64,000 nucleotides of DNA from Scheffersomyces stipitis CBS 6054 (GCF_000209165.1 NC_009044.1:806001-870000), one strand, 5' to 3'. Shown: positions 28,670-41,793, counted from the first letter of the stretch. Notes: generated by a model not told the origin, from the letters alone. Numbers and translations are program-made.

Positions 28670-30493
28670 TCAGAGAAATAACCTCTGTTGCACGTCTAAG
28701 GTCACCAAGTCCTGGACATCCTTCTGTCCTATCTTTTTCGCAAGTGTAGATGCTGTAGCTAGACTTCTCAGGTTGGCCATTTTCTTCAATTTCATGCCAT
28801 GCTCGTCCGTGACAGTTTGAGTTGGAGGACCAGCTCTATTCTGGTAATTCTGGTAAAATATTAAGTTATCATTTCTTCCTAGCCCTAGCTGGTCTTGATT
28901 CCACGGTGTGATATTGATGGCTCTTCTTCCAAGAGATTGTCGAAGGGGAGAGCCTCTGAACTTTGTACGGAGATGTTTGCGTCTCGTCGGAGTTCTTTCA
29001 CCTTCTGCATCTTCATCAGCGTCATCGATGAGTTTACCTCTAGCTTTCCAGCGCTCTTGTCTGATCTGAAGATTGAGTGTTAGTGGCTCCAGCTCTCCGA
29101 ATGCGGCAGTAGATTCTACGCCTTCGTTAGACTCATTTTCAGCTTCCTCTGCTCCTTCCTCTCCCTCTTCGTCCTCTTCCTCTTCCTCTTCTTCAATGAC
29201 GTCGTTTCGATTGGTTACACTATTGCTTTCCATAGAGAGAATATCGTCGATGTCCGACACCTCTCGTCCGTTATATCTGTCATTGAGGTCCTCCAAGTCG
29301 CTCTCGTCCATATCTTCGTCTTCTACAATTTCCTCAGCGTTATGCTGCTTGGTTCTACTGACTTTCCGTTCAAGCAACTTGTGCTGCATCTCGTGTTCAA
29401 AGCTCAGTCGGAACTTCTGGATATACGCAGCATCGTAACGATTTATACTGTTGACTTCACACTTCTGAAGCTGTTCCACGAGCTGGAAGATCTTGTCCAA
29501 ACCTTCATCCTGGATATCAATATTCTGGATCAAACCCCCAACCTTGGCTAAAGGCAACTCCTTGTCATGGCTACCGTGACCATTGTCTACACCTTTCGTG
29601 ATCAAGCCATGGACCCATGACAATGAGTTGTTGTCTTCGTAATTCAAGAGCATCAGAATGATCTTGCTGTCGAGTTCACTGTTGAAGATGTCTATGTCTA
29701 GCGAATAGTACCGTTCGGAATGGACTCCAAAATCTTTTCTCTTCGACTTGGGCACACTTCTAGAATCATTACTACCTCCTCGCTCTTTCTTCTTCTTGCT
29801 GTTGCTTCCACTGTTACTATTATTATCACGGTTATTGACGTACTCCTCAGAGTAAGTTCTGAAGGCACCGATCTCAACCTTGTTCTGCTTCAACGTCTTG
29901 ATGGGATCAATGACAAGTGCCAAATACGGATCTTGGAAGTTCTGGTTCAACTCCTGAGTACTCACATCAATTCCAGATAACCAACACCCATACCCAGGAT
30001 GAGAATGATACCAGCCTACGATATTCTCGTGTCTGCCTATCTTCTTATTGGCTTCCAAGTACTGAACCATATATTCGTACCCCTCAGCTTGTGCATTGAC
30101 TCTCGTCTCTGTTCCTTCTACTGGAAGTGGATATACATCCATTACTATAATTGTTTTGTGCGTGATTTTACCAGTAAGCATACCCATAACTTCTATGGAG
30201 CCTCCACGCTGGGCATGGATCGTCATTTTCATGAGTGCTAGAGCCAGAATCTTGGTATGGGTGAAATAGTTGGGATTCGTCTTCCACGGCCGTTTACTGG
30301 CCAACATTTCGTTGGCAGCTGGAAGTTTATAGATCGCCTCACTCGTCAATTGCTGGCCAGAACTATTACTGGTATTCGTTGTAGGACTTCCACCTTCAGT
30401 CAAGGAATGAAGATCAAAGAGCTTCGTCGACTCTAACTTTTCATCGGCAGATGAATCTAATACCTCAGCTAAATCATGGAGACACCGCGTCAT
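28670..30493 (-). CDS. RRI1: RRI1, COP9 signalosome subunit 5 (JAMM deneddylase)
   Basis: This 607-residue protein starts at the ATG at 30493. The MPN+/JAMM domain occupies about 75-230. The catalytic Glu lies in GGSIEVMGMLTG (about 101). The zinc motif HSHPGYGCWLSGID (about 163-176) is complete, so it is predicted active as the Nedd8/Rub1 isopeptidase acting on cullins. The C-terminal half is longer than in most CSN5 proteins, with an acidic region near 380-455 (EEEEEEDEEGEEGAEEAE) and a basic segment after it. Candida-type RRI1 proteins share this extension. The MPN domain is interrupted by an Asn/Ser/Lys insert around 225-245 (NNRDNNSNSGSNSKKKKE). Confidence 0.92.
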   Translation of the reverse strand: MTRCLHDLAEVLDSSADEKLESTKLFDLHSLTEGGSPTTNTSNSSGQQLTSEAIYKLPAANEMLASKRPWKTNPNYFTHTKILALALMKMTIHAQRGGSIEVMGMLTGKITHKTIIVMDVYPLPVEGTETRVNAQAEGYEYMVQYLEANKKIGRHENIVGWYHSHPGYGCWLSGIDVSTQELNQNFQDPYLALVIDPIKTLKQNKVEIGAFRTYSEEYVNNRDNNSNSGSNSKKKKERGGSNDSRSVPKSKRKDFGVHSERYYSLDIDIFNSELDSKIILMLLNYEDNNSLSWVHGLITKGVDNGHGSHDKELPLAKVGGLIQNIDIQDEGLDKIFQLVEQLQKCEVNSINRYDAAYIQKFRLSFEHEMQHKLLERKVSRTKQHNAEEIVEDEDMDESDLEDLNDRYNGREVSDIDDILSMESNSVTNRNDVIEEEEEEEDEEGEEGAEEAENESNEGVESTAAFGELEPLTLNLQIRQERWKARGKLIDDADEDAEGERTPTRRKHLRTKFRGSPLRQSLGRRAINITPWNQDQLGLGRNDNLIFYQNYQNRAGPPTQTVTDEHGMKLKKMANLRSLATASTLAKKIGQKDVQDLVTLDVQQRLFL

Positions 30494-30761
30494 TATATAT
30501 TTATTAATATGGTATCACTTACTTGGTTATCGTTATCGTGGCTACTGTTAAATCGCAAAATGAAGAGTACAATCTTGTATCAGGTCGTATATTTTCTGGA
30601 GTAGAATTATTATATGCAAAACATATAGCCATTAGCAATCTGCTGTAGTTGAAGCTTCAACAAACCAATACTTGAAGATGCTTAAACTAACCAAAGCTCT
30701 AACCATTAGCTTAACTCTAAGATCATTGTAGCCATCTACCTAACCTAGCAACGTAGAAACA

Positions 30762-32561
30762 TTAGTTCTCATCATTTGCGTTATTTTCTTTCGCCTGATA
30801 ATACATTGGATATTGCATCGAATACGCGGCTGCTGCTGCTGCTGCTGCCGCTGGCCCGTACTCATGCGTATCATATGGTACATAGTATGGCTGATAGAAG
30901 CCCTTGGGGTTGGGACTTAGTCCCACTGGATTGCCTGAACTTACTGGAGCTCCCATGAATCCGCTTCCATGCATGTTGGAAACTTCAGGATTGGGAATAT
31001 AGTAAAAGTAAGGAATTCCATTCTTAGGGGGAGGAGCTCCCCCACTCATATCTGGTCTTGCCAATTTATGGTAGGGATTACTTGGGTCCGGTCTATCTGG
31101 GTTCGATCCTCCTTGATGTCCATATACATTTCTCCATGCATGGATATCAGCCTGCTTTGGAACTGGAGTAGTAGGAGGTGATCCATTTGCTTCCAAGCTT
31201 CCTTTGGCTTCAGGGCTCCAGGCACTTCTCTCACTGGTAGTTTCTCCTTTTCCATGGGCTGAACCACTAGGTGTGGTATTCATAGATGTAAATCTTCTCA
31301 CACGATTAGGTACATTAGAATAATGCAGCTTGTAGTTCCCTCTATACAGTTGATAGCTTCCTCTATTGGCGTTATTCGAAGAATAGTTATTAAATCTCGG
31401 TTTCAACGGAGGAAAGTTATTACCTGAAGTTTTTCTGTAACAGTTCTCAACTTTACGTGATAAATGAATAGGAGGTGGTGCAAATGCCAATCCAACCGGC
31501 TTACTTTTAACAGACTTTGTTAAGGAATGAGTCTCCTTGTATTGTACATGCAAAGTCTTTCCTTTAAACATGGCATGGTTTTCTCTTTCTACGGCTCCTG
31601 CTGCACTGGATTCCTTTTCAAATCTGACAAAGGCAAACAGATTGGATCCTTTGCGGATAAGATTGATATCAGCAATAGTGCCGTGACGTGAAAATCGACT
31701 ATCAAGATCTTTTTCGCTGACTTCAGCCAGCAATTGGCCTACAAATATGGAGAATTTATCAAAGGTTACTTGCGTCTCCTGGGAGACCTCATCTCTGTGT
31801 CCATAATGAACATCCTCCTCAATATTCTGGGTCCAATCTACTTTATAGGCACAAGACTCCGTGATATTGGCAAATGCTCTAATGGCGTCTTCACGATATA
31901 CAAATTTACAGTACCAATACTTAGACGACTTGCTCACTTTGTATCTTACAAGATGTCCTGAGCTGTTGCTTGAGAGGATCTGCTCAATCTCACCAAACCC
32001 ACTGAGAAATTCACTCATTTTGTTCTCATGAACTAATTCGTTTGAACTTATGAATAAAGTTCTGTTTACTTTAGCTGCTTCACACCGGATGTTTCTTCCA
32101 TCCAATTCAGAATCGTGGCCCATCCTGATAGCCAATTTGGAATCACGATCGTTTGTATACTGAACAAACGCATACGGACGATTAGACGTATCACGTAGAA
32201 CTTTGACTGTGGACAACTTGCCCCACTTCAGAAAGTGATTGGTGACGGAGACACACAATTCATCATCAGATCGCGAAGAACATAAACTGGCAACAAAGAC
32301 ACAAGAAGATGGTCTGCCTCTGGGAAGAGGCTCCGATGCGTCTTGTTTATCGTTGTCGTCTTCGGCAGACTCTTTCAACGGCTGCAATAGTTCGCCGATA
32401 GCTGTGTTGTGGATCTTTTTGGAAGAGCCCACAGTCTCGTTGTAATCAGTAGCCAGGTTCTGTTCAGCATTCTTGAGGTCTTCGTCTTTGCTGATAAGAT
32501 CAGTGGAGACGGATTCGCCGCTGGACGAGACCGACTCTTCATTAGTCGATGAATCAGACAT
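30762..32561 (-). CDS. RIM4: RIM4-like RNA-binding protein with three RRMs
   Basis: This 599-residue protein starts at the ATG at 32561. RRM1 is at about 85-160 (SSCVFVASLCSSRSDDEL, then RPYAFVQYTNDRDSKLAI), RRM2 at about 166-250 (RTLFISSNEL), and RRM3 at about 269-345 (FSIFVGQLLAEVSEKDLDSRF, then NLFAFVRFE). The RRM1 block closely resembles S. cerevisiae Rim4, a meiotic translational repressor that forms amyloid-like assemblies. The C-terminal 230 residues are disordered, rich in Asn, Pro, Gly and Tyr, with a run of about ten Ala just before the end. Orthology to Rim4 rests on RRM1; the tail is not conserved. A role in meiosis is inferred. Confidence 0.82.
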   Translation of the reverse strand: MSDSSTNEESVSSSGESVSTDLISKDEDLKNAEQNLATDYNETVGSSKKIHNTAIGELLQPLKESAEDDNDKQDASEPLPRGRPSSCVFVASLCSSRSDDELCVSVTNHFLKWGKLSTVKVLRDTSNRPYAFVQYTNDRDSKLAIRMGHDSELDGRNIRCEAAKVNRTLFISSNELVHENKMSEFLSGFGEIEQILSSNSSGHLVRYKVSKSSKYWYCKFVYREDAIRAFANITESCAYKVDWTQNIEEDVHYGHRDEVSQETQVTFDKFSIFVGQLLAEVSEKDLDSRFSRHGTIADINLIRKGSNLFAFVRFEKESSAAGAVERENHAMFKGKTLHVQYKETHSLTKSVKSKPVGLAFAPPPIHLSRKVENCYRKTSGNNFPPLKPRFNNYSSNNANRGSYQLYRGNYKLHYSNVPNRVRRFTSMNTTPSGSAHGKGETTSERSAWSPEAKGSLEANGSPPTTPVPKQADIHAWRNVYGHQGGSNPDRPDPSNPYHKLARPDMSGGAPPPKNGIPYFYYIPNPEVSNMHGSGFMGAPVSSGNPVGLSPNPKGFYQPYYVPYDTHEYGPAAAAAAAAAYSMQYPMYYQAKENNANDEN

Positions 32562-32694
32562 GTTTTAAGACTGGAAGTACGAATATCAAATTATTGCTAC
32601 TTATAAGTAGAAATCTAACAATTGAATAGTATACTACTGGATTTTTTCACGGGACTCGTTTTTGATTCTCTGATTGTTACGGTTATCCAAAAAT

Positions 32695-32778
32695 TTATAC
32701 GATATAAGTCAAGCCAACAGAATAGAAGAATCCGGAAATAGCTAGAGCTACCAAGTAAGAGAGAAGTGGTGTAGGCAT
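32695..32778 (-). CDS. Candidate 27-residue single-helix membrane microprotein
   Basis: ATG at 32778 to TAA at 32697-32695 gives a 27-residue peptide beginning MPTPLLSYLVALAIS that is almost entirely one hydrophobic helix. It sits upstream of RIM4 on the same strand and near a decayed gene. I do not recognise a family. Tiny membrane subunits of this size exist in yeast (Ost4, for example), but a chance frame is at least as likely. Confidence 0.2.
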   Translation of the reverse strand: MPTPLLSYLVALAISGFFYSVGLTYIV

Positions 32779-33029
32779 AAATAAATAAATAGCCAGTAAA
32801 TTAGACAGAGAATACACGCTGGTGACTGCAAAAGTAGGTCGTGTGACTCCCAACTGGACCTGTCATTTGGTCCAAACAGGAAGCACTGGCTGCAAAAAAG
32901 TCACGCGACTCGGACCGATTTGGATTGGTTTTCTCTCTTTTTGCACCTAATTTAAATCTGAGCCTGCCACCAGCTCTGATTTTTCCACGAAGTGTTTGTT
33001 TCTGTTTCATGTTTAGATTTTGTAAACTG

Positions 33030-33360
33030 ATGGAAATACCCTCGTTTTCAACTTTGACAGACTTTAACAACTGCTCAAATTCAGCAGAATTTCCAAGCTT
33101 AAAAACAGCCAATTTCCAACACCAACGAATTCGAGAAGTAGTCGCCTTCAGGAGCCTTCTTGATGATCTCGAAAGCTCTGTGGTACTTGTCCAAAAAGTT
33201 AAGCAACACCAAACAGCCTTAGAGGGCCACAAGTCGTGGAGTCTTTCACTTTCGACAAGTATTCGTATGAAACCGAATAGATATGTTCGTAGTCGGAAAC
33301 ATCAGTAATTTGGCGACTTTCGACTTTACTTCTTAACGCTTCGACGATTGAATTGCTCAT
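33030..33360 (-). pseudogene. Frameshifted 5' relic of a TPR-like (possibly SRP72-type) gene
   Basis: From an ATG at 33360, frame A encodes MSNSIVEALRSKVESRQ and then DYEHIYSVSYEYLSKVKD before stopping at 33199. The coding signal then moves to a second frame (CLVLLNFLDKYHRAFEIIKKAP, about 33,210-33,110). It jumps again to a third frame (VFKLGNSAEFEQLLKSVKVEN, about 33,105-33,035), after which it fades. The three pieces together read as a helical-repeat N-terminus of about 110 residues with two frameshifts. The pattern helix A/helix B with A/G at packing positions is TPR-like. SRP72 is my best guess for the parent gene, but it is only a guess. No splice sites are seen that would explain the jumps. 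Confidence 0.5.
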
Positions 33361-35669
<2,309 letters not shown>

Positions 35670-36636
35670 TATTGGATTCCTGTTATATGTAGAGTTTTAG
35701 TGTTTCCGAATAAATATACTTCTGAAAATTTTATGAATATTAGTTGAATTAAAACAGAAATTGTTCGAAGTTTTATATTTTTCGACAACAGTACAACGCA
35801 AGGAGCGACAAAGAGGTACTGCAAGAGAACAATAGTAAACAAGATCCTTGAGGTTTTGCGACAGCATGCACTTAAGAATGTCATAAATATTAAGTATCCA
35901 TTAGACCACCTTTCAGAATTAAAAAGTCCGAGTTCCAGAGGTGTCAAGAAATGTGGGAACTTCACATCTCACCTGAATTCAGAGAAGCTGCTAGACCCAA
36001 ACTAGGGCAACGCACCAGAAGCATTTATGAATAGGTGTCAAATTAAAATATAGGACGCCAACCAATATCAATTCTGTAATCAATAATCATAATGTCTGCC
36101 GTCATGTTTACCTGGTTTTGAATCACCAAAGGATCACAGGAGACTTAAGAAAACTTCATGACATTTTCCATTTTCGCTGGCTTCAGCCTGTTCTTGTATG
36201 GATGTACTCTGGCCGCTTTCATGAAACTGTCCCGTAAATACCAGAAGTCATCCTTTGCGTTGCACTGAGACTTTCATCTCCACTTCAGTGATCTTAAGGG
36301 AACCAGGTATCGATTTCTATTATATCTTTGCTTGGTCCTCCAACTTTACTTCATTTCAATTCTAAAACACTTATATTGATGTTATGGTGTTATAACAGTA
36401 GTGTTACGTTGGTATTCTATAGATTCTAAAGTAAACGGATTGTGGTATGTTTGATTGCAAAGGCAAAGCAAGATAAAACCGAAAAAGGAACAAAACCAAA
36501 AGGTTGAACAAAGCGACATGTAAGTCATGACGAAAGAATTGGAAAAGATGTCCTGGCTATGCATGATATGCATTAAATAGCGAAGGCTAGCAGACCGAAA
36601 AGTTGTTTATAATTATAATGGACTTGGGTGGAGTTA
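35670..36636. other. Convergent 3' spacer between the OYE gene and the wall-protein gene
   Basis: There are 967 bp with no start-to-stop frame of coding character. Nothing is recognised. Confidence 0.55.
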
Positions 36637-39579
36637 TTAAACAAGGAAGAATGCCCCAGCTGCAAGGAGAGCGGAGAAAGAAATCTTCCAGGAATTAGAA
36701 GCAGCACCTTCTTGAACTGCGACCGTAGGTTCAGTAGATACTCCAGAAGTTGGGACTTGAGATACAATTGGAACTGAACCAGAGCCAGCACCAGATTCAG
36801 TGGAATTTGTAGAGCCAGAGCCGGAACCAGATTCGGAGCCACTGCCAGTTGAACCAGAACCGGTACCTGTACCGCTACCAGTAGAGCCAGACTCAGAACC
36901 ACTACCAGTAGATCCAGATCCAGATCCAGAACCGCTATCGGTAGAGCCCGAACCAGATTCAGAGCCGGAACCTGTATCATTACCAGTACCACTACCAGTG
37001 GAACCTGTGCCAGAACCAGAACCAGTTGAACCAGAGCCAGAACCAGGGGAGCCAGAACCAGAACCAGTTGAACCAGAGCCAGTAGAACCAGAGCCAGTAG
37101 AACCAGAACCAGTAGAACCAGAGCCAGTAGAACCAGAACCAGTAGAACCAGAGCCAGTAGAACCAGAACCAGTAGAACCAGAACCAGTAGAACCAGAACC
37201 AGTAGAACCAGTACCAGTACCAGAACCAGAACCAGTAGAACCAGAACCAGTACCAGAACCAGTACCAGAACCAGAGCCAGAGCCAGAGCCAGAACCTGAA
37301 CCTGAACCTGAACCTGAACCTGAACCAGTAGAACCAGAGTCGGAACCGCCACCAGTTGAGCCAGTACCAGAACCAGAACCAGTACCAGAACCGGGACCTG
37401 AAACAGTTACTGTAGTGACTTGACCAGGTGCAGTTGGACCATTAGCAGTTAAGGTAGTTGGATATTCTTTGGTGGTACCATCGATGGTAACAGTTTCAAT
37501 TGAGATGTAAGTTTCTGGAGTCGGAATGAGAGAAGTGTAAGTGGTAGTATCACCGGAGACAACTGTGTAACCAGTAGTAACAGTAACAGGAATACATTCT
37601 CCGTTAGAACAAGTAGTGATAATTATTGTAGTACAAGGAACTGTCTCGGAGTCCGATTTTGACAAAGTCAATGAACTAGATTCATAAGTTGAGCCAGAGA
37701 TATTTTCACTTTCAGAAGAAGAAGTAACTTCTGTAGAATAGTTTTCCGTAGAAGAAGTGCCATTGGATGAAACTTCACTAGAAGAAGCGGTCTCGCTTGA
37801 AGTATTCGAAATAGATGAAATTTCAGTTGATTCAGAAGATGAAGTTTCGGAAGATAAAGATTCAAAACTGGATGTTTCAGAAGTAGATGATGTTTCAGCG
37901 CTAGATTCAGAAGAAGTATCGGAATTGGAGGATGTTTCCTCAGAAGATGAGGTTTCAGAACTGGATTCAGTGGATGAAACTTCCTCAGATGAGGAGGTCT
38001 CAGAACTTGACTCGGTGGATGAGATTTCCTCGGAGGAAGAAGTCTCAGAGCTAGATTCAGTAGACGAGACTTCCTCAGATGAAGTTTCAGAGCTGGATTC
38101 AGTGGATGAAACTTCTTCAGAAGACGAAGTCTCAGAGCTAGATTCAGTAGATGAGACTTCCTCAGTGGATGACACTTCCTCAGAAGATGAGGTCTCAGAA
38201 CTGGTCTCAGAGCTAGATTCAGAAGATGAGGTTTCAGAGCTGGATTCAGTAGATGAGATTTCTTCAGAGGAGGAGGTCTCAGAGCTAGATTCGGTAGATG
38301 AGATTTCCTCAGAAGATGAGGTCTCAGAGCTAGATTCCGTAGAAGAGATTTCCTCAGAAGATGAGGTCTCAGAGCTAGATTCCGTAGAAGAGATTTCCTC
38401 AGAAGATGAGATTTCAGAACTGGACTCAGTGGATGAAACCTCCTCAGATGATGAGGTCTCAGAACTTGACTCGGTGGATGAGATTTCCTCGGAGGAAGAA
38501 GTCTCAGAGCTAGATTCAGATGATGAGGTTTCAGAGCTGGACTCAGAAGATGAGACTTCCTCAGAAGACGAGGTCTCAGAGCTGGATTCTGTAGATGAGG
38601 CTTCGGAACTAGAAGAGGTTTCGGAACTGAATTCTGTACTGGAGCTCACTTCAGAAGAAGAACTCGAATTACATTCACATTCCCAGCAAAAATTCAAGAG
38701 TTCAGCCTTTTGGGTTTCAATGCTCTTCAAGAATTCTAGGATAGCAGCAAGTTTGGTAAGGTCTCTCTTTTCTATTTCTGTTTTGATGTTTTTGGCCATC
38801 ATTTGACTTAATTCTCTCTTTCCAAAAATGCCTGGGATAATATCTAAGAGACTGCCGGCACCATCAGTAATTGAACCAATGATATCACCAATAATAGGGA
38901 TCTTGTCAAGAATGTTATCACCACCTGTAATCTTGGATAGAATGTCACCAAATAATGTAAGAGGATCGAAACTTTCCAATTTGTCTGTAATTTCTTGAAG
39001 TTTATATATAATTTTGTCACCAAGTTCGCCTTTAATTGCATCAATGAGATCACCAACGTCATCAATAAGTTCAGTAACAAATTCAAGCTTTGCAGGCAAG
39101 CAGCAAGTATTCAAGATCTTGTCTGGTTTAACAAGGAAATCAGCACTCCACTTGGTAGGACTAGTAACATTCTTGTCTCCACCAATTAACAAAACAGCAT
39201 CTTCAACACCAGTACCTAAAATCGACAATTTCTTTACCTTGTTCTGCAAAAGCTCTCCTAGTAAATCAGATTGGTCAGTTTCGAAGTTAGCAGTAATCTT
39301 GTAAAGTTCATCATCAACCTTGTCCACATTGGAAACAACAAAAGCAGCTTTAGGCACACTAGCCAAGTCCCTTGCATAAATACCTTCTTCCTCTCTGGGT
39401 ATAAGACCAGAAAGGAATCCACTTATATCTGCCAATAATTGCAATTTTTTGCATTTGAAGTCGAGAAGCTTGTCGCCAATGGTATCCAACTTGTCAGCAA
39501 TGAGTGATAGGTCGGCCGCAGCAGGAATTATCAAACCAGCAAAGATAACTAGCAATGCAGCAGTATTAGCAAACCTCAT
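36637..39579 (-). CDS. GPI-anchored, repeat-rich cell-wall/adhesin-like protein
   Basis: This 980-residue protein starts at the ATG at 39579. It has a signal peptide at 1-22 ([22 protein letters not shown]). An unrecognised, mostly helical, Leu/Ile/Asp-rich domain spans about 23-297 and ends in the Cys cluster CWECEC (298-303). A Ser/Glu-rich repeat region lies at about 304-630, with a 15-residue unit related to [16 protein letters not shown] linker carries [15 protein letters not shown] and a Thr-rich stretch (about 645-720). Gly/Ser/Thr repeats span about 723-926 (units of GSGST). The C-terminus is hydrophobic, a GPI-attachment type signal ([14 protein letters not shown]). The architecture is that of a covalently attached wall protein. 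Dibasic Lys-Arg sites occur at 254-255 and 271-272. It is not a known HYR/IFF, ALS or FLO N-domain as far as I can tell. Confidence 0.88.
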   Translation of the reverse strand: MRFANTAALLVIFAGLIIPAAADLSLIADKLDTIGDKLLDFKCKKLQLLADISGFLSGLIPREEEGIYARDLASVPKAAFVVSNVDKVDDELYKITANFETDQSDLLGELLQNKVKKLSILGTGVEDAVLLIGGDKNVTSPTKWSADFLVKPDKILNTCCLPAKLEFVTELIDDVGDLIDAIKGELGDKIIYKLQEITDKLESFDPLTLFGDILSKITGGDNILDKIPIIGDIIGSITDGAGSLLDIIPGIFGKRELSQMMAKNIKTEIEKRDLTKLAAILEFLKSIETQKAELLNFCWECECNSSSSSEVSSSTEFSSETSSSSEASSTESSSETSSSEEVSSSESSSETSSSESSSETSSSEEISSTESSSETSSSEEVSSTESSSEISSSEEISSTESSSETSSSEEISSTESSSETSSSEEISSTESSSETSSSEEISSTESSSETSSSESSSETSSETSSSEEVSSTEEVSSTESSSETSSSEEVSSTESSSETSSEEVSSTESSSETSSSEEISSTESSSETSSSEEVSSTESSSETSSSEETSSNSDTSSESSAETSSTSETSSFESLSSETSSSESTEISSISNTSSETASSSEVSSNGTSSTENYSTEVTSSSESENISGSTYESSSLTLSKSDSETVPCTTIIITTCSNGECIPVTVTTGYTVVSGDTTTYTSLIPTPETYISIETVTIDGTTKEYPTTLTANGPTAPGQVTTVTVSGPGSGTGSGSGTGSTGGGSDSGSTGSGSGSGSGSGSGSGSGSGSGTGSGTGSGSTGSGSGTGTGSTGSGSTGSGSTGSGSTGSGSTGSGSTGSGSTGSGSTGSGSTGSGSTGSGSGSPGSGSGSTGSGSGTGSTGSGTGNDTGSGSESGSGSTDSGSGSGSGSTGSGSESGSTGSGTGTGSGSTGSGSESGSGSGSTNSTESGAGSGSVPIVSQVPTSGVSTEPTVAVQEGAASNSWKISFSALLAAGAFFLV
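37072..37215. repeat. 15-bp minisatellite in the wall-protein gene
   Basis: About nine to ten copies of a 15-bp unit (AGTAGAACCAGAGCC on the plus strand with A/G variation) encode Gly-Ser-Gly-Ser-Thr on the minus strand. Shorter 6-bp GAACCA/GAGCCA units flank it up to about 37330. Copy number is likely to vary between strains. Confidence 0.85.
37960..38560. repeat. 45-bp imperfect tandem repeat in the wall-protein gene
   Basis: The plus strand repeats a unit built from GAGCTAGATTCAGTAGATGA and CTTCCTCAGAAGATGAGGTC with substitutions and small in-frame deletions. It encodes about 13 units of the Ser/Glu module. Two nearly identical neighbours at about 38325-38410 suggest recent unit duplication. 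Confidence 0.8.
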
Positions 39580-39660
39580 TTTCTATAAGGAACTCTGGAG
39601 GAGGAGGAGGAGGATGATTGTTGACTAAGAACTGGCGAAATTTGAAGGAAATGAGTTATG

Positions 39661-39668
39661 TATTTATA
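39661..39668 (-). promoter_or_regulatory. TATA box of the wall-protein gene
   Basis: On the minus strand TATAAATA lies 82 bp upstream of the ATG at 39579. No other TATA-like element lies closer. Confidence 0.5.
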
Positions 39669-41793
39669 CATTTGGAACAGTTTGAAGTGTTGCTCGAGAT
39701 CAATAACTGGACAACATGTGAAGCTACCAAATCATGTTTGACTCTACCAATCATTCGATATCAGCATAGTTATGTTTTGAAGAAATTTCCTCAAGTGGTA
39801 AAGATCACTAATGAAATGCATGGATGCAAATAATTACTATAAACCATGCACCATGTAACCTCAGGGTCCACACTATTGGAATCTAATATAGCCAAATTTG
39901 TCAACAGAAGAACACCTTAAGTCCAAGAAAGTGTGCTTGGGCTACTAGAAATCCTCTAATTGAAAAAAACGCAGGGAAAATATTGTTCGCAACCACTCAT
40001 GTAATTACGTCCTAATCGTGCATAAAATATGCAACAGCTAAACAATAGCCTGCAGATGCCGAAAACAACAAGGAACTATACTACAATAGGAATTCAACAA
40101 TAAAAGACGGCAAGAAAATGGGTAGCAGTAGCAAGGGTCCATTGAACTGTTGAATGGAGGACGAGGCCACAATATGTGTCTAATCTGTCAAAAAATGTTT
40201 CCCAGCAGAAAAAAAGACCCAGACTGCCTGCAACAATCCACAGCAATCAAAATGGTTGCAGGTAGAGATTTACCAAAAATAAAGGAGGGGGGACTAAAGT
40301 GGGCAGGTAGCGGCTATTTTGACGGATTCTGGCGGTTACCCTACAGTAGTGTAGGTAAGAAAATAAAGTTTTAGCTATCGTTTCCAGGAATACCTAGTTG
40401 TGCGTCATGGGTCTGCAACATTGAACCCCAAAAGCGTTGGCTACCACCTGGAATAGCTGATTTCGTACAAAACCGGAAGCCAAGAACTCAATAGGTCCGC
40501 TTAGATAGAACCTCATGCAATTCATTTGGTAATATGGTCCCAATTGGGACAGCGGATTTGCGTGTTTAGAGGATTTAATAAGGGCAATCTGTTAACTTTA
40601 GAACTGCGTGTGACAAGTTGATGTTTGCGACAAGGTGGTAGTATAAAATAGGTGCACCATGAACTATTGTTTGTTTCTGATGGCCTTGTAAATTACCATC
40701 TTAAGTAATGCTTATTTCTATATCCTCGGATAAACTTGCTATGGTCCATTACAAGCCTTTGTATCTCTGATACTTCTCTTTACTTGTTCTCCTAATCCGT
40801 TACGTCTAACTACGTTCAGAAGTTCTTTCATTCTATAGAGCAGATAATAGTTCGTTAAATGTATGCACAAACCGGGTAAACGTTCATGTTTCCATAATAT
40901 TGACATAAGAATAATGAGTAAATGATTTAGCTTATTGACAGAAACTTTCATATGGAGCTAGCGGTTCAGAGATTCAATAGCTCACTCCATTACAAACTAA
41001 ATCTTAGGGGCTAAGCTCTCTAAATTAACCAAGATCTACGGAATATTCTATGCCACCAAAGTGGCTTCTCCGTTTTTTTCGTGTCGTAAACAGTTGCATT
41101 TTCTGTATATATGCTGCTCCGACGTGAGTGGACACAAATCTAGGTGAAATCTAAATCAGGCTATTTTGGCTATAGTCAAGTAAACTAATGCACTATCCGG
41201 ACATGCCGCCACTCCAGAGTAACTTAGTAATTGCTTATCAAACAAAGAGTCCAGAACATTAACTTCGAAACGGCTGAAATTGTAGAGCTGATTTTGATAA
41301 GTGGTATTAGGATGAAAACAATAGCTATTGTGGAAATGTAATTCTGCGCCCTCTTCTTATTGTTCAACGGGCATTCACGACAAATGGAAGGAATTGTCAT
41401 ATATATGTCTAAGAAACCTTCAATGTTCCTTTACTGCTTATAGTAATTTTTTGTTTGACAACACCAGGTTTAATAAAACACTGAAGGACATGAAGTTTGG
41501 GTCATTGCTCAGGTGAGAATACGTTTATGTGGAATATATAGTGGGCTCGCTTAATCTTCTCTGAATTAACAATCCGGGCAGTATCCCGAATTTACGAGCT
41601 CCATTTGGCACTATTTAACGAGAACGATAAAATAATATATTTTTAGAATATTTGTTAGGTATTATTCGGTTCTTTCCTCTGTGTGTGATAATTCACATTG
41701 ACGAGGGATAAGCCCCATTGTATATTATTATTACCTTATATTTCTAACCTAGAGTAGAAAATATCGGTAAACTCTCGTTCCTTACTTTCGTAC
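39669..41793. other. Long upstream region of the wall-protein gene
   Basis: There are 2.1 kb without a supported gene. Small open frames (40150-40374 plus, 40739-40951 minus) show no family match. Large upstream regions are typical of regulated adhesin genes in Candida-clade yeasts. No repeat family or LTR was recognised. Confidence 0.5.

Noticed and set aside
36573..37352. 259-codon open frame (Val/Leu-rich) inside the wall-protein repeats
   Set aside because: It is a different frame of the 15-bp repeat region on the same strand; composition is a pure consequence of the repeat, and there is no independent start context.
36800..37423. 207-codon Pro/Glu-rich plus-strand open frame
   Set aside because: Antisense shadow of the Gly/Ser/Thr repeats.
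37757..38806. 349-codon plus-strand acidic open frame opposite the wall-protein gene
   Set aside because: Antisense shadow of the Ser/Glu repeats; the real gene has signal peptide and GPI signal in its own frame.
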